Below are positions 1 through 5,990 of a stretch of DNA of 5,990 bases, in pieces. Position numbers and translations under genes: made by a program. The DNA comes from Candidatus Omnitrophota bacterium (lineage in GTDB: Bacteria; Ratteibacteria; UBA8468; B48-G9; JAFGKM01): NCBI GenBank assembly GCA_023818785.1, contig JAMWCO010000099.1, positions 1-5,990 on the forward strand, read 5' to 3'. The notes under the pieces are model-generated. The model searched no databases and was not told where the DNA came from. It worked only from the letters and a program-made list of their open reading frames with translations. Position 1 is the stretch's first letter. Each line of letters begins with the position of its first letter.

Positions 1-1118
1 ATATAAATGAATTGACTTATACCGATCCCAAAAAGGGGATATTTTAAAAAGGTTCTCAAAGAGTTTATCCAGTAGTAAAACCTTATTTGAAAACTTATAT
101 CCTCCTGGATACAAAAAATTGAGAGTATTCTTTCATAAACTCTTTCAAAAGCAAATTTAGATAAAAAAATAAAAAACAGGAGAAAAATTGAAAATAAAAG
201 AAAATATCTTAAAAATAAATTTAATTTTTTTATTTTCCAGGAATAGATTAATAAAAAAGATAAAATACCAAGTACGGATGAAACAAGGCTATTTCGTGAA
301 TATGTAAAAAATAATACAAAAAAAAGGATAAATAAAAAAGAGAAATAAAAAAGTTTTATTTGAACGGAAGAATTTTTAAAACTTTTGCTGAAATAAAATG
401 ATAAAAATGGAGGTATAGAAAGAGCAAGTATTCCTCCAAGAGAGTTTCCATGAACAAATACTCCCCTTATTCTTTTCACCTCAAAGCCATGAATTTCCAT
501 AAATTCTTTTCCCATAAATGGAATATATCCAAAAATAAGTTGAATTACTCCCAAGAAGATATTAAATATTAAAAAGGCTAAATAGGCAAATATAAATATT
601 TTAATATTGTTTCCTTCTTTTTCAAGATTGTCCAAGATAAATCTATAAATTATATACGAGTTAAAAAACATTAAAATATGAAAGAGAGAAAAAAATCTAT
701 CATAAGAAAAAATAAGGGAAAGAAAAAGGGAAAGAAAAAAGATAAAAAAATGTTTAAAAAAAGGATCTTTACTGAGTTTTTTAAAAGTTAAATAATTTAT
801 TATAAAATAAAAAAATAAAATAAATGCTAAAAAATCTGTAAGGTGTAAGAATAAGGGAACCATAGGAGGCGTTTTTGGAACCAAGAACTTATGCTCAAAA
901 ACATATTTTATACCGCTGCTTAAGAAAATTGGGAAAAATAAGGCAATATTTTTAAAAAAATTCCCGGTAAATAAAAAAGATAAAATTATTGTTATTCCCA
1001 ATATAATTTTAATCATACTTTTAAAATAAAAACTTCCTTTAGTTAAATAAAGAAAAATAAAAAACAAAAAAATAACTAATAAAATTATTTCGCTACTTAA
1101 AAATTTTGTTTTTCTCAT
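1..1118 (-). CDS. O-antigen ligase/polymerase (Wzy/WaaL superfamily) membrane protein, C-terminus cut by window edge
   Basis: The reverse strand is open from ATG (1118-1116) to base 1, giving 372 residues with no stop; the end lies outside the window. The protein is extremely rich in Phe, Ile and Leu, and I count about ten or eleven membrane segments (roughly residues 9-26, 36-51, 53-70, 89-110, 121-138, 141-160, 172-198, 225-243, 255-273, 277-293, 303-320). Three family-typical motifs occur in order: RGVFVHGNSLGGILAL (218-233) entering a helix, TYSRNS (272-277), and, after a soluble loop, RFYYWINSL (346-354) leading to YPLFGIGISQF (360-370). This order matches the Wzy_C domain of O-antigen ligases and polymerases, which join undecaprenyl-linked glycan units or transfer them to an acceptor at the periplasmic face. 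Members usually run 400-460 residues, so perhaps 30-90 are missing. An in-frame stop at 1133-1131 limits the start to ATG 1118, and no Shine-Dalgarno is visible. Polymerase and ligase cannot be told apart by sequence; the divergent OPX and co-polymerase genes favour polymerase (Wzy). Confidence 0.85.
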   Translation of the reverse strand, partial: MRKTKFLSSEIILLVIFLFFIFLYLTKGSFYFKSMIKIILGITIILSFLFTGNFFKNIALFFPIFLSSGIKYVFEHKFLVPKTPPMVPLFLHLTDFLAFILFFYFIINYLTFKKLSKDPFFKHFFIFFLSLFLSLIFSYDRFFSLFHILMFFNSYIIYRFILDNLEKEGNNIKIFIFAYLAFLIFNIFLGVIQLIFGYIPFMGKEFMEIHGFEVKRIRGVFVHGNSLGGILALSIPPFLSFYFSKSFKNSSVQIKLFYFSFLFILFFVLFFTYSRNSLVSSVLGILSFLLIYSWKIKKLNLFLRYFLLFSIFLLFFIFLSKFAFERVYERILSIFCIQEDISFQIRFYYWINSLRTFLKYPLFGIGISQFIY

Positions 1119-1134
1119 AATTTTAAATTTTTAT

Positions 1135-1162
1135 ATTATAATATTATATATTATTTTTTCAA
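1135..1162 (-). promoter_or_regulatory. Leftward sigma70-type promoter for the Wzy/WaaL-like gene
   Basis: On the reverse strand TTGAAA (1162-1157) is followed after 16 bases by a perfect TATAAT (1140-1135). The expected transcription start is near 1128, leaving only about ten untranslated bases before ATG 1118. In such A/T-rich DNA a TATAAT alone means little; the spaced -35 box and the position just before the gene make it credible. A second TATAAT at 1148-1143 lacks a properly spaced -35. Confidence 0.55.
1137..1148. repeat. 12-bp perfect A/T palindrome in the divergent promoter region
   Basis: TATAATATTATA reads the same on both strands and overlaps the leftward -10 box. It lies in a tract with no G or C from 1117 to 1159. 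It could be an operator, a region that melts easily, or a chance product of base composition; the sequence cannot decide. Confidence 0.3.
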
Positions 1163-1170
1163 TATTTAAT

Positions 1171-1200
1171 TTGACAAAAAATATATGTTTGAATTATAAT
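1171..1200 (+). promoter_or_regulatory. Rightward consensus sigma70 promoter for the OPX/co-polymerase operon
   Basis: TTGACA (1171-1176) and TATAAT (1195-1200) both match the sigma70 consensus perfectly, with an 18-base spacer, close to the 17-base optimum. Counting six bases past the -10 box puts the transcription start at 1207, the first base of an in-frame GTG. The -35 box begins with a TTG that a gene finder could take as the start of the downstream gene; if the promoter is real, that TTG is not transcribed. The opposite promoter's -35 box lies only 8 bp away. Confidence 0.75.
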
Positions 1201-1206
1201 TCTATT

Positions 1207-1896
1207 GTGAAATTTTTTTTAATATTCTTGATAATGCAAGAGTATGTCCCTGTAAAGAAGAAAAATAATATCATTTATGTGGAAAAGATTCCTACTCTTC
1301 AACATGCTGTTTTATCTTACCCTTATTTACTTCCGGAAGACTATAGATTAAATTCAGGCGATTCAATTCAAATAAGATTTTATGGGTATTTTAATGGAAC
1401 ATTAAAAAGAAGCATACCCGAAAACGGGGAAGTAGTAATCACTTCTTCTCCAGTTGTAATACCTTATATTACTATGAGTGGTGGAATAACTCCATTTTCT
1501 ACTCTTGACACAATTCCAATCCTTGGAAAATTTATAGCAAAGGGTAAAAAATTAAAAGAACTTGAAGAGGAAATAAGGGAAAAATTGAAAGAAAAATATC
1601 CTGAGACAGATGTGGCAGTTGAATTAATAGGTTTAGGAATAAGGCTCGTTCATATAGTAGGGGATGTTCCATACCCTGGATATTATTCAGTCTCCCCTTT
1701 GACAAGGATAAGCGGTGCTCTTGCAATGGGTGGAATCTTTGAAAATTCAGAAATAAAAAGAGGAAAAATCTATATTATAAGGAATGGAAAAAAAATTGAA
1801 ATAAATCTTTTAAAATACATAAATGAAGGAGATTTGAACTCAAATCCCTATGTTGAGAATGGCGATATTATAATTTTTAAAAAAGAAAAAAAATGA
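1207..1896 (+). CDS. Short polysaccharide export protein (OPX, Wza-like) with one SLBB domain
   Basis: This 229-residue protein belongs to the family whose members form the periplasmic/outer-membrane conduit through which capsule, exopolysaccharide or O-antigen chains leave the cell. The polysaccharide-export (PES) domain begins near LLPEDYRLNSGDSIQIRFYG (41-60) and ends near VAVEL (136-140). An SLBB domain follows: VHIVGDVPYPGYYSVSPLTR (148-167), then ALAMGG (171-176) and VENGDIIIF (216-224). I start it at GTG 1207 because the longer frame from TTG 1171 would place a consensus promoter inside the gene. This start also yields a signal-like N-terminus, MKFFLIFLIM. ATG 1234 is a third option but loses that segment. 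Wza-type proteins are often 350-380 residues, with a lipobox Cys and a C-terminal outer-membrane helix. This one has no Cys, one SLBB domain and ends in charged residues, so it may need a separate outer-membrane porin. Residues about 75-101 look like an insertion between PES strands. Its stop overlaps the next gene's start. Confidence 0.85.
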   Translation: MKFFLIFLIMQEYVPVKKKNNIIYVEKIPTLQHAVLSYPYLLPEDYRLNSGDSIQIRFYGYFNGTLKRSIPENGEVVITSSPVVIPYITMSGGITPFSTLDTIPILGKFIAKGKKLKELEEEIREKLKEKYPETDVAVELIGLGIRLVHIVGDVPYPGYYSVSPLTRISGALAMGGIFENSEIKRGKIYIIRNGKKIEINLLKYINEGDLNSNPYVENGDIIIFKKEKK

Positions 1897-3074
1897 AATT
1901 TACTGATTTTATAAGTATAATAGTAAAATGGAGAAAAAGTTTATATTTCAATGTTTTATTTTTAACAATTTTATCTATAATTCTTGCCTTTACTTTACCA
2001 AAATCTTATTTGGCAACAGCGAGTTTTATCCCGACAACCTCCTTTATTTTGCCATCAACACATCTTGACCTTTATTCTTATATAGGAATAAGACCGGCAC
2101 CCTCAAGATTTGGAGAAGTAATAAGTATAGGGGATATCTTTGCGAGTTTCCTTAAAGAAGAGAAAATAAAGAGTAAGGTAATAGAGAAGACAAAATTGAT
2201 CCAAAGGGAAAAAATAAAAGATTTAAAAGGGGCTTTTAATTACCTTGACAAACATGTAAAGATAAATACAACACCTGAAGGAATTGTTGAAATAAAGGTT
2301 TCTACAAAGGATAAGAATTTCTCTGTTGAAATGGCAAATGCTTATATAGAAGCACTCATTGAGGTTACGGAAGAATTTTATTATTCTTATACAAACTGGA
2401 AGATGAAATTCCTTGAAGAGGCAATGCTTGAGGCAAAAGAAAATGTTATTAGAATTGCTGATTCTCTTGCTAAACTCAAAAAGAAATACAATATTTTTAT
2501 AATAGATGAAGAATATTCTTCAAGTTATCAAGTTTATGCAGATTTAAAAAAACAAGAAATAGAAGCAGAAGTTGAACTCAAAACTCTCCAAAGTTATAAT
2601 CCCTACGATAATCCACAGGTTCAAAAATTGAAGGAAAAACTTTCTAATATAAGAAATAAACTAAAAGAGTTTGAACTTCCTAAAAAATCAATTGGTTTTG
2701 GTGGAGTTTTTGGTGTTCCAATACAAAAGCTCCCTGATATTTATTCCTTATTGTTAAGAACAGAAACAGAATATAAGGCAATGGAGGGTATTTTTTCATA
2801 TCTTTCACAGGAGTATGAAAAAGCAAAGGTTGAAGCAACTACAAAGATTAACCTGATAAATGTTTTAAGTAGAGCAAAACCCGAACTTGTTGAAAAATTT
2901 CCAAAGAAAGGGTTTGTAATTTTTCTCGGAATATTTGTTTCTCTATTCTTTGGAATTTTACTATGTTTTTATTTTGAATTTCTTGAAAACATTGAAAAGG
3001 GGGAAGAATTTTCAGAAATAAGAAATATATTAAAGGAATTCAAAAAAGATATTAGTTTTAAGAAAAAAAATTAA
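1893..3074 (+). CDS. Wzz-like polysaccharide co-polymerase (chain-length determinant), no kinase domain
   Basis: This 393-residue inner-membrane protein has the two-helix layout of polysaccharide co-polymerases, which set chain length and link polymerase to export channel. The first helix spans about residues 17-36 and is followed by YLATASFIP (39-47), typical of the Wzz domain start. The periplasmic part includes VEIKVSTKDKNFSVEMANAY (132-151), a family-typical segment, and long Lys/Glu-rich coiled-coil stretches (about 165-200 and 214-262). Before the second helix (about 340-361) comes a proline-spaced segment, AKPELVEKFPKKG (328-340), as in Wzz proteins. The cytoplasmic tail is only about 30 residues, with no Walker A motif and no tyrosine cluster, so no BY-kinase is fused; any kinase must be encoded elsewhere. 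ATG 1893 overlaps the OPX stop as ATGA, indicating an operon with translational coupling; upstream is only A-rich sequence without a GGAG-type site. The stop shares a TTAA with the convergent gene. LPS O-antigen Wzz or exopolysaccharide co-polymerase are both possible. Confidence 0.85.
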   Translation: MKFTDFISIIVKWRKSLYFNVLFLTILSIILAFTLPKSYLATASFIPTTSFILPSTHLDLYSYIGIRPAPSRFGEVISIGDIFASFLKEEKIKSKVIEKTKLIQREKIKDLKGAFNYLDKHVKINTTPEGIVEIKVSTKDKNFSVEMANAYIEALIEVTEEFYYSYTNWKMKFLEEAMLEAKENVIRIADSLAKLKKKYNIFIIDEEYSSSYQVYADLKKQEIEAEVELKTLQSYNPYDNPQVQKLKEKLSNIRNKLKEFELPKKSIGFGGVFGVPIQKLPDIYSLLLRTETEYKAMEGIFSYLSQEYEKAKVEATTKINLINVLSRAKPELVEKFPKKGFVIFLGIFVSLFFGILLCFYFEFLENIEKGEEFSEIRNILKEFKKDISFKKKN

Positions 3075-5990
3075 AAACGGATTTCAATTTCAACACCGGT
3101 TGTTATTTCTCCTGTTCTTTCCCTTTTTGAATATATAGAAAATCTTGGATTCAAAAAATACTTTATTAAAAAAATATCTTTATAAAAAGATAAAAAGTCA
3201 TGTTGATATTTTATATAAATATCAGGAGAAACATATGTTCCAAGCATTAATGAAGGATTTGTCCCACTTAATAGAGAAAACTCCGCCACTTTTGCTAATT
3301 TTTTAACCTGCGTTGAAAAAATTTTTTCTCCTATTACTATCCCTCGCATACCTATCTCGGAAAAAGGCTTTGCAGTTACTTCACCAAGGGTAAGGGCTTT
3401 TATTAAATTACTTTCATCAAAAGAAATTGGTTCAGAATATATTTTAAAATCAGGATTCTTTAAACTACCTTTAATCTCAAGAACTATTATAACATTCTCG
3501 TTATTGATAATGTAAGGCAATTCTGCTCTAAGATTTATTTCAGGTAAAAATTCATTCTCACCTTTTAAAAATAGACGTCCTTCCTTTATATCAAATACAT
3601 TTCCAAGATAAAAAATCTTTCCATTAATAACTTCAAGTTCCCCATTTATATAATAATTAATCAAATCGGTCTTGCTAACCCTTACATCTCCTTTAAGTTC
3701 AGCATCTATCCATTCGTTAAAAATAAAAATTTTCCCATCACTTTTAAATAAAAGGTTAAGGAAAATGTTTGAAGGATAAGGAGTAGATTCTTTTTCTCTA
3801 AAAACAGGCATTATAAAGGCTTCTTCAACTTTTAAATTGGAAGATAAATTTACTCTATCTTTATAAATTGATATATTAAATTTACCGTTTACCTTTCCTT
3901 CAATAAAATCATAAATCACAGGAATCTCCCTTAAGTCTAATGATATATTAGAACTATCAATTTTATTTTGTTTAAAGATTGCTTCAAGAGTGCCTCTCCA
4001 TTTGCCTTTACCAGATAGACCATTCATTCTTCCATTTATTTTGTTATTCTCTATACTCATAAATAAAGAAGAATTATGAAAAGATAAAAAAGGATAAAGA
4101 AATTCACCTTCTGCATCCTCTAAAACTATATCACCCTTTCTTTTTCCGTTCTCAATCTTTATATTTGCGGAAATATCTCCCTTTGTAAAATTTATTAACT
4201 TGAAATTTAAAAATTTTTGAACATAAGCAATAGGAATTTTTTTCATTATGAGTTCTGCTTCATACTCAGGACTTTTTAAAAATTTTTCTAAGTTGTATAA
4301 AAGTCCGTCCACCTCCATCTCACCTTCCATAATTTTACCTTTCATATTTACTCTTAACTCTTTTTCGTCCCCTTTGCCCGAAACTAAAAAATTTGAAATT
4401 GCAATTTCGTTAAGTTTTAAACTGGGAGAGTTTATATTAAAATTTAAACTGGTAGTATCTTTAAATCTTTTAAAACTTAAATCAAGATCAAAATTTCCTT
4501 CAAGAATTAGATTATCTTTTATTTTTACTTTTTCCAGATTTAATCCTCTCAAATTTAAAACAATTGATAAATATTTATTTTCAAAATCAAAAAACAAATC
4601 TGAATAAATACGCGAATTTAAAATTTCTATATCGCTTAAAACACATTTTAAAATATTTTCTTTTAATTCTAAATTTATTTTACCAATAGAATCTCTAAAA
4701 GAATAAAAATCTTTATGCACTTTAAAAATCCCTTTTTCTTCAAAATATCCTGCAAAAGAAGTATAACCTATTATTTTAGTAAAGAATAATGTGTCCTGTC
4801 TTTTAATATTTAAATTTGCGCCTCCTATCAAGAAATTTTTATAATAGAGGGAATCAAAATCTATTGTTATAAAATCTTCTTTCACATCCTCTTTTCCAAA
4901 AGTAAATTTAACTTGCGGGATTCTGAAATTCCTGTACTCCAATTCTTTAAGTTCTCCATATGCAACAATTTTTATTTTTTCATCCTCTTTTTTATAAATT
5001 CCAAAAATTTCTCCATAGGCACCTTTAATATAAGGCAATATATTTTTTTTATCTATATTTATTTTAAATTTTAAATCCTTAGGATATTCACCAGAAAGAA
5101 CAAATTCTCCTCCCTTTAATTTTAAATTTAAAGTATCAATTTTAAAAACATTCTTTTTGTAAAAAAAAGAAAATTTTGAGTAACCATTAATTCCTTTAAA
5201 CTGGTCAACATTAAGGTTCTCAATATATATTTGAGATTCTAAATGTTCCTTTGTACCTTTCAATTCACTTATAATTTCAAAATCAAATAAGTGAGTTTTA
5301 AAAAGGTATTTTCCTTTTAAATAACTTGCTATCTCAATAGTCATCTTATCAAAGTTTTTAAAGTTCTTAACCCTTCCTGAAATAGAAAAATTACACCTTT
5401 TTTCTTTCCCCTCAAAATAAATTATATCAATATCATCATCCTTTATTTTTATCTTACCTTCAAAAAAATCAAAATAAAAATTGTAAATTTTTGTATTTTT
5501 TAATTTTATTTCAAGGACAGGATAGTAAAATAAAACTTCTCCTTTTGTCTTAAAAACTTTGTTTTCAAGTTGAATTATTTTCATATTTTGCTTTTTCATA
5601 TTTCCCTTTAAAATGGCTTTTAAACAAAAAGGATAAGGTTTTAAGGATTCTAAGCTCAGAATAGATATAAAATTTGTTCCCTTAGAAATTTTTAAAAAGC
5701 CTTTTATATTTTTAATCTTATAAGATTTATCCTTATCTACAAATTCTAAAAAATTTATCCTTAAGTCTTCTATAAAAAATTCTGGAAACGAAAATCTTTT
5801 AATTCTAACCCCTTCTTTTTCTTCTCCTTCAAAAATATTTTGAGTAAACATAAAACTATCAACCGAGATGTTTTCAATACTTCTATATATAAAAAGAGGG
5901 ATTAAATCATAAAATATTTTCAGATTTTTTATACGAAATACACCTTCAACTTCTATTTTTTTAAAGGATAGACCGCTCAATATGTTGAAC
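3071..5990 (-). CDS. tamB: TamB/DUF490-family inter-membrane protein, N-terminus cut by window edge
   Basis: The frame stays open to the right edge (codons TTC AAC ATA precede TTG 5980), so that TTG need not be the start; 972 residues are visible. Numbered from TTG 5980, RIKNLKIFYDLIPLF (16-30) resembles the early part of AsmA/TamB proteins, so little more than a membrane anchor may be missing. The middle is a long series of alternating beta strands (such as MEGEMEVDGLLYN and VNGKFNISIYKDRVNLSSNL), fitting the hydrophobic beta-groove of this superfamily. The last 190 residues carry the TamB signature: INGELEVINGKIFYLG (778-793), IKEGRLFLKG (798-807), a YSEPISFDESNLIKALTLGE segment (848-867) and a barrel-like end, YVSPDIYIKYQ (916-926) to terminal EIEIRF. 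Family members span the periplasm from inner to outer membrane and act in phospholipid transport or, with the BamA-like TamA, outer-membrane protein insertion. E. coli TamB has about 1,260 residues, so this one is rather short. Which role applies here is unknown, and a tamA/bamA-like neighbour would lie outside the window. Confidence 0.88.
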   Translation of the reverse strand, partial: FNILSGLSFKKIEVEGVFRIKNLKIFYDLIPLFIYRSIENISVDSFMFTQNIFEGEEKEGVRIKRFSFPEFFIEDLRINFLEFVDKDKSYKIKNIKGFLKISKGTNFISILSLESLKPYPFCLKAILKGNMKKQNMKIIQLENKVFKTKGEVLFYYPVLEIKLKNTKIYNFYFDFFEGKIKIKDDDIDIIYFEGKEKRCNFSISGRVKNFKNFDKMTIEIASYLKGKYLFKTHLFDFEIISELKGTKEHLESQIYIENLNVDQFKGINGYSKFSFFYKKNVFKIDTLNLKLKGGEFVLSGEYPKDLKFKINIDKKNILPYIKGAYGEIFGIYKKEDEKIKIVAYGELKELEYRNFRIPQVKFTFGKEDVKEDFITIDFDSLYYKNFLIGGANLNIKRQDTLFFTKIIGYTSFAGYFEEKGIFKVHKDFYSFRDSIGKINLELKENILKCVLSDIEILNSRIYSDLFFDFENKYLSIVLNLRGLNLEKVKIKDNLILEGNFDLDLSFKRFKDTTSLNFNINSPSLKLNEIAISNFLVSGKGDEKELRVNMKGKIMEGEMEVDGLLYNLEKFLKSPEYEAELIMKKIPIAYVQKFLNFKLINFTKGDISANIKIENGKRKGDIVLEDAEGEFLYPFLSFHNSSLFMSIENNKINGRMNGLSGKGKWRGTLEAIFKQNKIDSSNISLDLREIPVIYDFIEGKVNGKFNISIYKDRVNLSSNLKVEEAFIMPVFREKESTPYPSNIFLNLLFKSDGKIFIFNEWIDAELKGDVRVSKTDLINYYINGELEVINGKIFYLGNVFDIKEGRLFLKGENEFLPEINLRAELPYIINNENVIIVLEIKGSLKNPDFKIYSEPISFDESNLIKALTLGEVTAKPFSEIGMRGIVIGEKIFSTQVKKLAKVAEFSLLSGTNPSLMLGTYVSPDIYIKYQHDFLSFYKDIFLIKYFLNPRFSIYSKRERTGEITTGVEIEIRF

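Noticed and set aside
1..1118. The region as non-coding or a pseudogene.
   Set aside because: The reverse frame is open without interruption and the conserved motifs appear in the correct order.
1183..1193. Cys encoded near 1186 as a lipobox for an OPX lipoprotein.
   Set aside because: It lies upstream of the preferred start and has no preceding hydrophobic segment, so it cannot act as a lipobox.
1171..1206. TTG 1171 as the start of the OPX gene, adding 12 residues at the N-terminus.
   Set aside because: The TTG is part of a perfect -35 box with a perfect -10 inside the added stretch, and the added residues (MTKNICLNYNSI) do not improve the signal peptide.
1532..1726. 64-codon reverse-strand open frame.
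   Set aside because: It lies wholly inside the OPX gene on the opposite strand, matches no family and has no promoter or ribosome site; it is a shadow frame.
3060..3110. Intrinsic terminator between the convergent genes.
   Set aside because: There is no GC-rich hairpin followed by a T-run; the genes overlap and only A-runs are present.
4248..4607. 119-codon forward-strand open frame.
   Set aside because: It lies inside the TamB-like gene on the opposite strand and its Ser/Lys/Phe-rich content mirrors the codon bias of that gene; it is a shadow frame.
1..5990. CRISPR array, tRNA or rRNA, insertion sequence or integrase.
   Set aside because: No regularly spaced repeats, RNA-gene signatures, terminal inverted repeats or transposase motifs were seen on either strand.

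Overview
The window is very A+T-rich and reads as a piece of a Gram-negative (diderm) bacterial chromosome. It carries an outer-membrane polysaccharide export protein and a TamB-type inter-membrane protein, both of which only make sense in a cell with two membranes. Heavy use of AGA/AGG and ATA codons, Lys/Glu-rich soluble proteins and purine-rich coding strands suggest a thermophile or an uncultivated low-GC lineage (WOR-3/Hydrothermae-like would fit). This placement is inference; no marker gene is present to prove it.

Layout. Bases 1-1118 (minus strand) hold most of a polytopic membrane protein of the O-antigen ligase/polymerase (Wzy/WaaL) superfamily; its C-terminus runs off the left edge. 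An 88-base, almost purely A/T gap follows, with back-to-back divergent promoters whose -35 boxes are 8 bp apart. The rightward promoter is a perfect TTGACA-N18-TATAAT, and its predicted transcription start falls exactly on a GTG codon at 1207. That GTG is the most likely start of a short polysaccharide-export (OPX, Wza-like) protein ending at 1896. A 4-base ATGA overlap leads into a Wzz-like polysaccharide co-polymerase (1893-3074). Bases 3071-5990 (minus strand) hold a large TamB-like protein, complete at its C-terminus but cut at its N-terminus by the right edge. It is tail to tail with the co-polymerase, and the two stop codons share one TTAA.

How the genes fit together. A Wzy-type polymerase or ligase, a Wzz-type chain-length protein and an OPX periplasmic/outer-membrane conduit are core parts of Wzx/Wzy-dependent surface-polysaccharide assembly, so the left half is probably one edge of a capsule, exopolysaccharide or O-antigen cluster. 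The TamB-like protein is probably a separate envelope gene (phospholipid transport between membranes or outer-membrane protein assembly).

No RNA gene, mobile element, CRISPR array or clear intrinsic terminator was seen. I did not find a wholly new system. The most notable features are the compact divergent promoter with a probable leaderless GTG start, the lack of Shine-Dalgarno sequences at the visible starts, and the short non-lipoprotein OPX.
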